Translations under genes and position numbers: made by a program | In this document: piece by piece, positions 51,634 to 61,940 of the stretch | Layout of the letters: every line of letters starts with the position of its first letter | How positions within the stretch are numbered: the stretch's first letter is position 1 | Origin: Chryseobacterium sp. OSA05B | GTDB lineage: Bacteria > Bacteroidota > Bacteroidia > Flavobacteriales > Weeksellaceae | Assembly (NCBI RefSeq): GCF_019970065.1 | Contig: NZ_JAHXYH010000001.1 | Span: 1,178,001-1,242,000 of the forward strand | Length of the DNA: 64,000 nucleotides | Reading direction: 5' to 3' | The notes under the pieces: generated by a model | Told to the model about the DNA's origin: nothing | Seen by the model: only the letters and a program-made list of their open reading frames with translations | Databases searched by the model: none

Positions 51634-54600
51634 TTGAAACTGAAAATCAACAAAAGAAAACTTTTAAAGCGTATTGCAATAACCTTTATTTCAATATTGG
51701 TTTTTCTTACCCTTCTGATCCTTAGCTTAAGGCTTCCTGCCGTTCAAAATTTTATCAAAGACAAACTGGTCGTGTATCTTGAGAAAAAAATCAAGACCAA
51801 AGTAAGCCTGGAAAGAGTTTACATTGGATTTCCAAACAGCCTTGTGATGGAAAATCTTTACCTTAAAGGACAGGATGTAGACACGCTTCTTGCGGTTAAA
51901 AAACTGGATGTAGGCCTGAATATGATGAAGCTTATCAGTTCAACGGCCGATATTACTTCGGTGGATCTTGAGGGAGCCCGCGCCAATGTGGTACGGAAAC
52001 CGAACGGAACATTCAATTTCGATTATATCATCAATGCTTTTGCGACCAGCGATAAGGAGGAAAGTTCTTCCAAGCCTTTTATTATTTCTCTTGATAAGAT
52101 TAATTTAAAGGATATTGGCGTGACCTTTAGTGATCAGCAGTCTAGGAACGATATTAAATTATATTTCAAATCATTTGATACCAGGGTTAAAACTTTTGAT
52201 CTCAATAAAAATACGTATGCCGTTAATGACATTAATCTTGACGGACTGAAGTTAAAACTAAAACAGGATCTTATTGAAGAGGTTTCTAAAAAAGTAGAGA
52301 AAAAGGTAGATTCACTCAATGATAAAAAGCCGATGAATATTGGCCTGAGAGGCATAAAACTGACCAATTTCGATATTGATTACGGCGATGACAATACCAA
52401 AACGTTTGCTAAAGTTCTGTTCAAAGAATTAAGTACGAAGGTGAACAAATTGGATCTTGAGAACAATTCCTACAATATTTCCAATGTTTTCCTGTCCGGA
52501 GCAGACATTAACGCCAACCTTTATCTTCCTGCCCAAAACGCCAATCCGAAGGAAACAAAAGAACCTGAAGTTTCTAAAGTTTCGGATAAGGATAAAGCGA
52601 TGAAAGTTCTTCTCGGAAAACTGGTGCTGAATGATGTAAAAGCAATCTACAACAACACCGCGATTGCTCCTACCAAACAGGGAATGGATTTCAACCACAT
52701 GAATTTTTCTAAAATGAATGTGGAAGTAAGAAGCTTCAAAATGGAGAACAATACGTTTGCAGGAACCGTGAATTCCGCAGAAATTCAGGAAGGAAGAGGT
52801 CTGGATATCCAGAAATTCAATACAGATTTTGTGTATGCAGAAAAACAGGCTTACCTGAAAGATCTTTATCTGCAAACCCCGAAAACGCTGATCCGTGATG
52901 AGGTCATTTTAAATTATGATTCGCTTGATCAGCTGACTTCAAATCCGGGAGCTGTAAAAATTTCAGCCAATATCAAGGATTCCAAAATAGGTTTCGCAGA
53001 TATCCTGAATATTGTTCCTACTTTGCGAAATACCGCTCCATTCAATAAATATCCGAATGCTATACTGAATGTCAATGCTAACGTTCAGGGAATCGTCAAT
53101 GATTTACTCATCAAAGATCTTAAAGTTTCAGGTCTGGATCAGTTGAGAGTGGCGGCATCAGGAAGAATCAAAAATGCAATGAAACCTGAAAATCTGTACT
53201 ATGATCTTAGGATTGCAGAATTTTCAGCAGAAGCTAAAACAGTTTACAATCTGGTTCCGAAAAATACCATTCCATCCAATATCTCCCTCCCTTCCCATTT
53301 CAGTATTAAAGGAAGTGCAAAAGGAACAACGAAGGTGGTAAAAGCAGACCTGAACCTCTACTCTACCCTTGGAAACGCTGCTATTGTGGCAGATGTGGAT
53401 ATGAGCAGAAAAAACCGCGAACTGTACGATATAAAAGCTAATCTTCAGGCTATTCAGGTTGGAAAGATTATTAAGAATAAAGATGTCGGAGCCGTTACCG
53501 CTCAGATTTCCGCAAAAGGTGAAAGCTTTGACTTTAAAAATGCAAAAGCAGATCTTAAAGGACATGTAGCATCAGCTGTTTACAAAGGATACCGTTATCA
53601 GAATATGGATCTGACGGGTAAAATTAACAGAGGTGTTTACAATATCGTTTTAAACTCAAAAGATCCGAATGCGAATCTGAATTTAATAGCTTCCGGAGTT
53701 TACAGTGAAAAAAATCCTACGGTAAAAATCAATGGTGAAGTGATCAAGCTTGATGTGAATAAACTTGGATTCTATGAGAAACCCATGATTATCGCAGGAA
53801 AGATCGACGGGGATTTTTCAAGCCTTGATCCGGACGCGCTGAACGGTTATCTAAACTTAAAAGATTTCGCATTTTCAGATACCAAAGAAGTCTATCCGGT
53901 ACAGGAAGTTAATCTGAAAGCATCCTCCACACAGGATTCCACGCAGATCATTTTCAATTCTCAGATCGCAGATGTTTCTTTAAAAGGAAAATATAAACTG
54001 ACCCAGATTTTTGGTGCTTTAACGCAGACGATCAATCAGTATTATCAGTTCCAGAAGCCTGCTAAAGGACCGAAAATTGATCCGGGGCAGTTTTTCACCT
54101 TCAATGCCAAGATTAAAAATGATGATCTGATCAGGAAATTCGTTCCGGAACTCAAAACTTTTGAAACGATCAATTTAGCAGGAAATTATGATGCAGATTC
54201 TCAAAAAATTGAAATAGACGGACAGATTCCGCAATTATTATATGGTGAAAATTCACTGGAAAATGTAGCCTTAAAAGTGACCAATGAAAATCAGGCGTTA
54301 CAGTACAGTCTCAATGCCGGATCTTTAAAAAGTTCCAGTTTTACATTGAAAAAAATTGCCGTGAGTGGAGATGTGGCGAACAATACCATCAATTATAATA
54401 TTACCACCAAAGACGACAAAGATGCGACGCAGTTCCTCATTGCAGGAAATGCAAAATCACTGAATGATATTACAGAAATTTCCCTGAACCCGAATGGTTT
54501 AAAACTTAATTATTCGGACTGGAATGTTGCTGAAAACAATAAGATCCAGATCAGCAGTAAAGGGATTTTAGCCGATAATTTTGTCCTTTCGAATGGAGGA

Positions 54601-56664
54601 AGTCAGATTTCACTTCAGTCTGAAACTGAAAGTCCAGCCAGCCCCTTGAATGTGGCATTGAAAGATTTTAAAATAGAAACCATTACCGAACTGATCAAAA
54701 AAGATACGGTTCTGGCCAAAGGAACCATTAACGGAACTGCTCAGCTTCGTAATGTAACGAAAAATATGACCTTCACTTCAGATCTTAATATCACCGATCT
54801 GATTGTGTACGGAAATGCGGTTGGAAATCTGGCCGTAAAAGTGAATAATTCTTCACCGAATATTTTAAATGCCGATGTTGCCTTATCAGGCAATGATAAC
54901 GACGTGAAAATTCTTGGAGATTATAATACTTCTTCAAGTACTTTTGATCTGAATATGGCGATCAACAAGCTTCAGATGAAGAGTGTTCAGGGATTCTCCA
55001 TGAATGCGATAACGAATACGGAAGGCTATATTTCAGGAAATTTAAAGATCACAGGAAATACAGAAAAACCGAATATTTTAGGTAAAGTGAAATTCAATGA
55101 TGCAGGACTGGAAATTGCCAAAACCGGCAGTGATTTCAGAAAACTGAATGATGAAATTGACTTCACGAACCGCGGTATTGAGTTTAATAAATTTAAAATC
55201 AACGATAAAGACGGAAACTCTCTTGTGATCAACGGGCAGGTTCTTACGCAGACGTACAGGGATTTTGCCTTTAATCTTGATGTAAATGCCAAAGATTTCA
55301 AAGTCGTGAATTCAGAAAAATCCAATGACGCAATGATGTACGGAATTCTTGCCATTGATGCAGGACTTCACATCCGCGGAAACTTAGATCTTCCGAAAGT
55401 GGACGGCAGGCTGGCTGTTTCTGATGATACCGACTTTACTTTTGTACTTCCACAATCAAGCCCTTCTGTGCAGGAAAGAGATGGGATTGTGGAATTCATC
55501 GATCAGGATCAGGTTGTGTTGAATAAAACCGTTAAAGCTGATTCTCTGAAAGCCCAGAGCCGCATCAAAGGAATGGATGTGAGTGTGAATATTGAAGTGA
55601 GTAAGGAAGCTAAAATGTCCATTGTAATTGATAAAGCTAACGGAGATTTTGTAAAACTTCAAGGTGAAGCAGAACTGACAGGAGGAATTGATCCTTCAGG
55701 AAAAACAACGCTTGTAGGGGTTTATGAAGTGGAAAAAGGTTCCTATGAGCTTTCCGTAAGTCTTCTGAAACGTAAATTTGATATCCAGAAAGGAAGTACC
55801 ATTACCTGGACCGGTGAACCGACTGCTGCCATTATGGACATCACCGCTGTATATAAAACGGAAGCTCCACCTATTGATCTCGTTGAACAACAAGTGAGCG
55901 GTGAAGATGCTTCCATACTGAATCAGTTTAAACAAAGAATCCCTTTCAATACTTTATTAAAAATGAAAGGTGAGCTTCTGAAACCCCAGATCAGTTTTGA
56001 TATCACGACAGACGAAAAAAATAACGCCATCTCCTCTACGGTAAAGGATATTGTAGATCAAAAACTTACTCAACTCAGAACGCAGGAATCTGAAATGAAT
56101 AAACAGGTTTTTGCCCTTCTACTCCTTAACCGCTTCATTGGGGAAAATCCTTTTGAATCCGGTGCGGGAATGTCTGGTGAAATGCTGGCCAGACAAAGTG
56201 TGAGTAAAATTCTTTCCCAACAATTGAACAATCTTGCCTCAGGCTTAATCAAAGGAGTGGATATAGATTTAGGTCTTGATTCTTCTGAAGATTATTCAAG
56301 CGGGAAGAAAAATACAAGAACGGATCTGAATGTAGGAGTAAGTAAAAAATTACTGAATGACCGTCTGAAAGTTTCCGTGGGAAGTAATTTTGCACTGGAA
56401 GGTGAAGCCCGACAAAACGAAAGTACAACGAACATCGCAGGAAACGTCACTGTTGACTACAGCCTTTCAAAAGACGGAAGATATATGCTTCGTGCCTATC
56501 GTAAAGATGAATATCAGGTGGCTCTTCAGGGACAGATCATAGAAACGGGGGTAGGTTTTATCATTACTTTAGACTATGATAAATTCCGTGAGATCTTCCA
56601 AAAAACAAAGAAAGAGAGACGCAAAAAAGAAAACAAAAATAACCAAGTGGTAGAATTTAAATAA
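51634..56664 (+). CDS. tamB: Translocation and assembly module protein TamB
   Basis: 1676 aa, starting at a TTG codon (51634). It has an N-terminal membrane anchor (residues about 12-35), very long stretches of beta-helical AsmA-like and DUF490 repeats, and a C-terminal DUF490 domain (about 1260-1650: LKGMDVSVNIEVSKEAKMSIVIDKANGDFVKL, read in parts, then RIPFNTLLKMKGELLKPQISFDI). These form the periplasm-spanning lipid and protein conduit linked with TamA-type barrels. The gene ends with TAATG overlap into tamL, so co-translation is expected. Confidence 0.9.
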   Translation: MKLKINKRKLLKRIAITFISILVFLTLLILSLRLPAVQNFIKDKLVVYLEKKIKTKVSLERVYIGFPNSLVMENLYLKGQDVDTLLAVKKLDVGLNMMKLISSTADITSVDLEGARANVVRKPNGTFNFDYIINAFATSDKEESSSKPFIISLDKINLKDIGVTFSDQQSRNDIKLYFKSFDTRVKTFDLNKNTYAVNDINLDGLKLKLKQDLIEEVSKKVEKKVDSLNDKKPMNIGLRGIKLTNFDIDYGDDNTKTFAKVLFKELSTKVNKLDLENNSYNISNVFLSGADINANLYLPAQNANPKETKEPEVSKVSDKDKAMKVLLGKLVLNDVKAIYNNTAIAPTKQGMDFNHMNFSKMNVEVRSFKMENNTFAGTVNSAEIQEGRGLDIQKFNTDFVYAEKQAYLKDLYLQTPKTLIRDEVILNYDSLDQLTSNPGAVKISANIKDSKIGFADILNIVPTLRNTAPFNKYPNAILNVNANVQGIVNDLLIKDLKVSGLDQLRVAASGRIKNAMKPENLYYDLRIAEFSAEAKTVYNLVPKNTIPSNISLPSHFSIKGSAKGTTKVVKADLNLYSTLGNAAIVADVDMSRKNRELYDIKANLQAIQVGKIIKNKDVGAVTAQISAKGESFDFKNAKADLKGHVASAVYKGYRYQNMDLTGKINRGVYNIVLNSKDPNANLNLIASGVYSEKNPTVKINGEVIKLDVNKLGFYEKPMIIAGKIDGDFSSLDPDALNGYLNLKDFAFSDTKEVYPVQEVNLKASSTQDSTQIIFNSQIADVSLKGKYKLTQIFGALTQTINQYYQFQKPAKGPKIDPGQFFTFNAKIKNDDLIRKFVPELKTFETINLAGNYDADSQKIEIDGQIPQLLYGENSLENVALKVTNENQALQYSLNAGSLKSSSFTLKKIAVSGDVANNTINYNITTKDDKDATQFLIAGNAKSLNDITEISLNPNGLKLNYSDWNVAENNKIQISSKGILADNFVLSNGGSQISLQSETESPASPLNVALKDFKIETITELIKKDTVLAKGTINGTAQLRNVTKNMTFTSDLNITDLIVYGNAVGNLAVKVNNSSPNILNADVALSGNDNDVKILGDYNTSSSTFDLNMAINKLQMKSVQGFSMNAITNTEGYISGNLKITGNTEKPNILGKVKFNDAGLEIAKTGSDFRKLNDEIDFTNRGIEFNKFKINDKDGNSLVINGQVLTQTYRDFAFNLDVNAKDFKVVNSEKSNDAMMYGILAIDAGLHIRGNLDLPKVDGRLAVSDDTDFTFVLPQSSPSVQERDGIVEFIDQDQVVLNKTVKADSLKAQSRIKGMDVSVNIEVSKEAKMSIVIDKANGDFVKLQGEAELTGGIDPSGKTTLVGVYEVEKGSYELSVSLLKRKFDIQKGSTITWTGEPTAAIMDITAVYKTEAPPIDLVEQQVSGEDASILNQFKQRIPFNTLLKMKGELLKPQISFDITTDEKNNAISSTVKDIVDQKLTQLRTQESEMNKQVFALLLLNRFIGENPFESGAGMSGEMLARQSVSKILSQQLNNLASGLIKGVDIDLGLDSSEDYSSGKKNTRTDLNVGVSKKLLNDRLKVSVGSNFALEGEARQNESTTNIAGNVTVDYSLSKDGRYMLRAYRKDEYQVALQGQIIETGVGFIITLDYDKFREIFQKTKKERRKKENKNNQVVEFK

Positions 56665-58991
56665 TGAAAAGCAGACTTAATATATATTGTAAATATCTGT
56701 TCGCTTCGGGCATTACCGCAGCTACTCTTTCCTGCAGCAATACCAAATATCTGAAGCAGGGACAGATGCTTTATACCGGCGGAGAAGTAAAAATAGAAAA
56801 TGATAGCCTTTCAAAGAAGGAAAAAAAGGAACTAAAGACAGCCCTGGAAGAGAATCTGGTTCCTAAACCCAATTCGACCTTATTGGGCATCCGTCCGAAA
56901 TTATATTTCTACAATATCGCCAAAGAACCTAAAAAAGATAAAGGTTTTAATTACTGGTTAAAATATAAAGTAGGTGAAAAACCTGTATTGCTGGGAGATG
57001 TAGACCGTGAATTTAACAGAAAGATCATTGAAAATTATTCTGAAAATAAAGGATATTTTAATGCAAAAGCTACCTATGATACGGTTTCCAAAAATAAAAA
57101 AGCACAGGTTATTTACACCTTAAGACCCGGTGCAAGATATCTGGTGAGCAATGTTAAATTTAAGCAGGATTCTTCACTGGTCAATAAGGAAATCCAAAGT
57201 CTGGCGGATAAAACGCTGCTTAAATCCGGAAAGCCTTTCGATCTTGATGTGATTAAAAATGAAAGAGAAAGGATCGATAATGGGTTAAAAGAAAGAGGAT
57301 TCTATTATTTCAGTCCGGATAATATTATTGTTCAGGCAGACAGTACTGTGAGCAAAAATCATAAGGTAGAGCTTAACGTAAAATTAAAAGAAGACACTCC
57401 GGATCTGTCCACGGAGCAGTTTAGCATCGATAAAGTGATTGTTTTCCCGAATTACAATATTCAGGATGTAAAAAGAGGCAAGTACAGCGTTCCGATGAAT
57501 GCTGATTCGCTTTCCAAATATGCTTATGATGATATTTATGTGATTGATCCGCAACATAAATTTAAACCAAAGATCTTCGACAGAGCTTTGTATTTTAAAA
57601 AAGGAGATCTGTACAACCGCTCCAATCATAATCTAACCCTTAACCGTCTGATCAGTCTGGGCGTTTTCAAATTTGTAAAAAATGAATTCATTGTTTCGGA
57701 TTCATTAAAACATCAGTTTGATGCCTATTATTTACTGACCCCAAGACAAATTCAATCATTGAGACTGGAAGCTTTGGGAAGAACCAATTCTGCGAATTAT
57801 GCCGGTAGTGAATTGAACTTAAACTGGACCCACAGAAATTTTTTCAGAGGAGCTGAACAGTTTAAAGCCGCTGTTTACGGTGCATTTGATTTCCAGATGG
57901 GAGGTCAGGAAAATGCCAAGAATCTCTTCCGTGCAGGATCAACTGTACAGCTTTCCATTCCAAGGATCGTAGCCCCTTTCCGTTTCAATTCTTCAAGTGC
58001 ATTTGTTCCGAGAACGAATATCAATTTAGGATTTGAATTCCAGAACCGTACCGAGTATTATACGCTTAATACGTTCAGTGCATCATTTGGGTATTTATGG
58101 AAGGAAAATGTAAGAAAGGAGCATGATCTGAAGGTATTGGACGTTACATTGGTTTCACCTGCCAAGGTTACCGCTCTATATGACTCCATATCAGCAAACA
58201 GTGATGCCATGCAAAGGGTTGTTCAAAAGCAGCTTATTTTTGGCCCTACTTATTCTTATACCTATACCAATACAATGCTGTCCAAGCCTACTACCATTTA
58301 TTATAAAGGTACGTTGGATTTAGCAGGAAATCTTACTGGTTTGGTAACCGGTGCTAATGTTGAAAAAGGAAAAGAAAAAAAGATTTTCGGAATCCCCTTC
58401 AGTCAATATGCCAAAATGGAAAATGACTTCAGGCTGTATCATAAGTTTACAGAAAAAACTTCTTTAGCCACAAGATTTATTGGAGGGATAGCTTATCCGT
58501 ACGGGAATTCGGAGAATATTCCTTTCTCCAAACAGTTTTTTTCCGGAGGAAGTAACAGTATCAGAGCATTCCGAGCCAGAACATTAGGTCCGGGAAGTTT
58601 TGACCCGAGAACGATTAAATCAGGATATTATTTTGACCAGTCCGGAGATATCAAGTTGGAACTGAATGCAGAATACCGTGCTAATCTTTATAAGTTTTTA
58701 AATGTTGCGGTCTTCGCAGATGCAGGAAACGTATGGTTAATTAATGAAGACACCCAAAGACCGGGCGCTAAATTTTCCAAAGAATTTTTAAGTGAAGTTG
58801 CAGTCGGAGCCGGAGTTGGTCTGAGACTTGATTTCTCTATCTTAATTTTAAGGCTGGATCTTGCGATGCCATTACGTGTTCCCTATTATGAGAAAGGAGA
58901 CCGATGGGCATTTAACCGGATTAACTTCGGAGATTCACAATGGAGAAAAGACAATTTAGTATTAAATATAGCTATCGGATATCCTTTCTAA
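56664..58991 (+). CDS. tamL: TamL: lipoprotein BamA/TamA-family outer-membrane protein
   Basis: 775 aa. It starts at ATG 56664 overlapping the tamB stop by one base. A lipoprotein signal (ASGITAATLSCSNTKY, lipobox LSC) replaces the ordinary signal of TamA, as in the Bacteroidota TamL form. POTRA-like segments fill about 40-330 (TKYLKQGQMLYTGGEVKIEN; SNVKFKQDSS), followed by the Omp85 barrel to ...DNLVLNIAIGYPF. Barrel motifs include FFSGGSNSIRAFRARTLGPG. With TamB it handles outer-membrane protein or lipid assembly. YihY follows 1 bp later. Confidence 0.92.
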   Translation: MKSRLNIYCKYLFASGITAATLSCSNTKYLKQGQMLYTGGEVKIENDSLSKKEKKELKTALEENLVPKPNSTLLGIRPKLYFYNIAKEPKKDKGFNYWLKYKVGEKPVLLGDVDREFNRKIIENYSENKGYFNAKATYDTVSKNKKAQVIYTLRPGARYLVSNVKFKQDSSLVNKEIQSLADKTLLKSGKPFDLDVIKNERERIDNGLKERGFYYFSPDNIIVQADSTVSKNHKVELNVKLKEDTPDLSTEQFSIDKVIVFPNYNIQDVKRGKYSVPMNADSLSKYAYDDIYVIDPQHKFKPKIFDRALYFKKGDLYNRSNHNLTLNRLISLGVFKFVKNEFIVSDSLKHQFDAYYLLTPRQIQSLRLEALGRTNSANYAGSELNLNWTHRNFFRGAEQFKAAVYGAFDFQMGGQENAKNLFRAGSTVQLSIPRIVAPFRFNSSSAFVPRTNINLGFEFQNRTEYYTLNTFSASFGYLWKENVRKEHDLKVLDVTLVSPAKVTALYDSISANSDAMQRVVQKQLIFGPTYSYTYTNTMLSKPTTIYYKGTLDLAGNLTGLVTGANVEKGKEKKIFGIPFSQYAKMENDFRLYHKFTEKTSLATRFIGGIAYPYGNSENIPFSKQFFSGGSNSIRAFRARTLGPGSFDPRTIKSGYYFDQSGDIKLELNAEYRANLYKFLNVAVFADAGNVWLINEDTQRPGAKFSKEFLSEVAVGAGVGLRLDFSILILRLDLAMPLRVPYYEKGDRWAFNRINFGDSQWRKDNLVLNIAIGYPF

Positions 58992-58992
58992 T

Positions 58993-59925
58993 ATGATCAA
59001 CAATTTCAAATTTTTCTGGGAGGTACTTAAAGAAACCTTTACTGAATGGAATGATTCTTCCGCATCAAAAGATTCGGCAAGTTTAGCGTATTATGCAATC
59101 TTTTCAATCCCGGGATTATTGATTATCATTATCTGGATTGCCGGAAATTTCTTTGGCGAGGAAGCTATCCGCGGCGAAATCAGCAACCAGATCAGCGGAT
59201 TGATGGGAGCTGATGTAGCCAAAAGTATTGAAGGAATGATTGCGGGCGCCCTCATCGACAAACAGAATATTTTCATGAAAATAGTAGGGATCGGGTCTTT
59301 AGTATTTGGTTCTACTACTCTGTTTTTTCAGTTGCAGCATACTTTAAATACGCTTTGGGATGTAGAAGCTGCTCCTAAAAAAGCATTAATTAAATTTCTT
59401 CTGGACAGAGCCAACTCATTGGGAATGATCCTTATTTTAGGGTTCTTACTGATGATCACAATGATTTTATCTTCCATGATCAGTCTGTTCAACAACTGGA
59501 TCACCAATTATTTTGGCCTTGAAACCTATATGCTGGTAGAGCTCGTGAATTTTGCCATTGGTTTTGGTCTGGTTATGCTCTTATTTGCACTCATGTTCAA
59601 AGTGCTTCCTGACGTAAAAATCAGCTGGAAACCTGTATGGAAAGGCGCTTTATTGACTACCATTTTATTTACGCTGGGTAAATTTTTACTGAGTCTGTAT
59701 TTTGGTAATTTCAAACCTACCTCTACTTTCGGAGCGGCGGGAACCGTTATTTTAATTATGATGTGGATTAATTATTCCTGTATGCTGATCTTTTTCGGAG
59801 CCGAATTTACGAAAGTGTACAATTATAAAAAAGGCTACAAAGTCATTCTTTCCAAGCATGCAAAATGGAGTGCTGCGAAGATGTACAGAGATAGTGCAAA
59901 GAACAATGAGTTGGGAGAGAGTTGA
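58993..59925 (+). CDS. YihY/BrkB-family inner-membrane protein
   Basis: 310 aa with six or so helices. The family signature begins DSASLAYYAIFSIPGLLIIIIWIAG near 26-50; further motifs are IGSLVFGSTTLFFQLQHTLNTLWDV and FGAAGTVILIMMWINYSCMLIFFGAEFTKVY. The start lies 1 bp after the tamL stop, suggesting co-expression with tamB and tamL. Members are of unknown function; a lipid or envelope role is proposed in related bacteria. Confidence 0.9.
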   Translation: MINNFKFFWEVLKETFTEWNDSSASKDSASLAYYAIFSIPGLLIIIIWIAGNFFGEEAIRGEISNQISGLMGADVAKSIEGMIAGALIDKQNIFMKIVGIGSLVFGSTTLFFQLQHTLNTLWDVEAAPKKALIKFLLDRANSLGMILILGFLLMITMILSSMISLFNNWITNYFGLETYMLVELVNFAIGFGLVMLLFALMFKVLPDVKISWKPVWKGALLTTILFTLGKFLLSLYFGNFKPTSTFGAAGTVILIMMWINYSCMLIFFGAEFTKVYNYKKGYKVILSKHAKWSAAKMYRDSAKNNELGES

Positions 59926-60019
59926 GAGTTTCGGGGTACGCGTTGCGTGGTTTGAGTTGTGAGATTCTGTAGTATTAACAGTTGTTTATCATTTATACAT
60001 TTTACGTTATAAAAAAAAT

Positions 60020-60043
60020 AGCCTCCCAAAATTTCAGGAGGCT
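60020..60043 (-). terminator. Intrinsic terminator of argS
   Basis: AGCCTCC (60020-60026) and GGAGGCT (60037-60043) with a T-rich tail on the minus strand and A-run on the plus strand, so it can also end the YihY transcript. Confidence 0.85.
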
Positions 60044-60049
60044 TTATTT

Positions 60050-61816
60050 TTACATTCTGTTCACTGTTGCTATTCCCAGTAATCTTAATGATTTTTGTAT
60101 TGTTTTAGCCGTTATATCTGATAAATTTAAACGGAATTGTTTTAAATTTTCATCCTCAAGTTTCACCATTGGAGTGCTTTGATTCTGATAGAATGAGTTG
60201 TAAGATTTAACCAGGTCATAAACATAGTTGGCTACGAGTGCCGGGCTTAATGCTTCTGCTGCTTTTTCCACCACATTTTTATAATTGGCCAATAACATGA
60301 TCAGTTCTTTTTCAAATTGATTGGCATCAACAGTAGAAACTTCTTTATACTGATAATTGGCTTTTGCCAACAACGATTGAATACGTGCATAAGTATATTG
60401 AATAAACGGACCTGTATTTCCATTGAATTCAATGCTTTCGTCCGGATTGAACAGCATTTTTTTCTTAGGATCCACTTTCAGCATGAAGTATTTCAAAGCT
60501 CCCATACCGATTATTTCATAAGAAGCTACTTTTTCCTCTTCTGAAAGACCTTCCAATCTTCCCTGTTCTGTCGCTTTTAGTTTTGCCGTCTCATGCATTT
60601 CCTGCATCAGATCATCAGCATCCACAACAGTTCCTTCACGGGATTTCATTTTCCCGTTTGGAAGTTCTACCATTCCATAAGAAAGGTGGAACAACTGGTC
60701 TGCCCATGTATATCCCAGTTTTTTCAGAATTTTAAATAAAACCTGGAAATGATAATCCTGTTCGTTTCCTACTGTGTAAATCAATTTCTGAATATTATTT
60801 TGTTTAAAACGCTCGACAGCTGTTCCCAAATCCTGAGTCATATACACAGAAGTTCCGTCTGAACGAAGCAAAAGTTTCTGATCAAGTCCTTCATCTGTAA
60901 GATCACACCATACGGAACCATCTTCTTTCTGATAAAGAATACCTTTATCCAGACCTTCCTGAATAAGATCTTTTCCTAATATATATGTATTGCTTTCATA
61001 TTGTATCTGATCAAAATCAACCCCTAATCTTTTATAAGTTTCACTAAAGCCTTTATAGACCCAGGAGTTCATTTCTTTCCACAGATTTCTTACTGTTTCG
61101 TCGCCACTCTCCCAATCCAAAAGCATTTTTTGAGCCTCAATAATTGATGGAGCTTCTTTTTTTGCCTGATCTTCTGTTGAACCCTGTGCTACAAGTTCTG
61201 TAATTTCTGTTTTGTAGCTTTTATCAAATTCTACATAATAGTTTCCTACAAATTTATCTCCTTTTGTATTCGTTGATTCCGGAGTTTCGCCTTTCCCAAA
61301 TTTTTTCCAAGCCAACATTGACTTACAGATATGAATCCCTCTGTCATTGATGATCTGAGACTTGATCACATCATATCCCGCTTCTTTAAGAATCTGGGCT
61401 ACAGAAAATCCTAATAAGTTATTTCTAATGTGTCCAAGGTGAAGCGGTTTGTTGGTGTTTGGGGAAGAATATTCCACCATTACGGTAGAATTTTTCTTTT
61501 CTATGGTATCAAAATCGTTGCTCACAGATTTGAAGTTATCCACAAACAATTGGTTTTTTACCTTAATGTTAAGGAAACCTTTTACTACATTGAAACTTTC
61601 GAAGAAATCAGAGTACTCGGTTAGAGCTCCTCCCAGTTCAACACCAATATTTTCGGGATTCTTTTTCAGCTGCTTTACCAATGGAAATGTAACAATGGTA
61701 AAGTCCCCTTCAAATTCCGTTTTATTTTCCTGAACTTCCAGATTGATGTCTTTCAATTGAAAAACATTTAAAATAACCTCCGAAAGTTTTTTCTCTATGA
61801 TATCTTTAATATTCAT
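60050..61816 (-). CDS. argS: Arginyl-tRNA synthetase
   Basis: 588 aa. The HIGH-type motif is LHLGHIRNN near 126-134 (preceded by EYSSPNTNKP), the KMSK-type loop is ...MKSREGTVVD near 383-392, and a DALR-like anticodon-binding domain forms the C-terminus (SPALVANYVYDLVKSYNSFYQ). It charges tRNA-Arg. A -7-like TATATTTG lies upstream at 61880. The gene stands alone between converging terminators. Confidence 0.96.
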   Translation of the reverse strand: MNIKDIIEKKLSEVILNVFQLKDINLEVQENKTEFEGDFTIVTFPLVKQLKKNPENIGVELGGALTEYSDFFESFNVVKGFLNIKVKNQLFVDNFKSVSNDFDTIEKKNSTVMVEYSSPNTNKPLHLGHIRNNLLGFSVAQILKEAGYDVIKSQIINDRGIHICKSMLAWKKFGKGETPESTNTKGDKFVGNYYVEFDKSYKTEITELVAQGSTEDQAKKEAPSIIEAQKMLLDWESGDETVRNLWKEMNSWVYKGFSETYKRLGVDFDQIQYESNTYILGKDLIQEGLDKGILYQKEDGSVWCDLTDEGLDQKLLLRSDGTSVYMTQDLGTAVERFKQNNIQKLIYTVGNEQDYHFQVLFKILKKLGYTWADQLFHLSYGMVELPNGKMKSREGTVVDADDLMQEMHETAKLKATEQGRLEGLSEEEKVASYEIIGMGALKYFMLKVDPKKKMLFNPDESIEFNGNTGPFIQYTYARIQSLLAKANYQYKEVSTVDANQFEKELIMLLANYKNVVEKAAEALSPALVANYVYDLVKSYNSFYQNQSTPMVKLEDENLKQFRLNLSDITAKTIQKSLRLLGIATVNRM

Positions 61817-61879
61817 GTGTATCTATTGCTTTTTTAAAGACTGTGGGAAATAGTCTTTTCTTCTTAAAATTTTAAAGTA

Positions 61880-61887
61880 CAAATATA
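61880..61887 (-). promoter_or_regulatory. -7 element TATATTTG of argS
   Basis: On the minus strand TATATTTG (61887-61880) matches TAnnTTTG, 63 bp before the argS ATG. No -33 TTG at standard spacing. Confidence 0.4.
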
Positions 61888-61900
61888 CGGAAATAAAAAA

Positions 61901-61916
61901 ACCGCCCGAAGGCGGT
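61901..61916 (-). terminator. Intrinsic terminator of the SusC/SusD operon
   Basis: ACCGCC (61901-61906) and GGCGGT (61911-61916), followed on the minus strand by a T-run. Confidence 0.87.
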
Positions 61917-61940
61917 TATTTGAATATGAATAACTATTTT

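Noticed and set aside
59926..60010. ACGCGTTGCGT palindrome-like word after yihY
   Set aside because: Short, near the expected frequency for such words, with no second copy in the window.
61536..61544. TTATCCACA DnaA-box-like site
   Set aside because: A single copy inside the argS coding sequence; no cluster or AT-rich context, as expected by chance once in the window.
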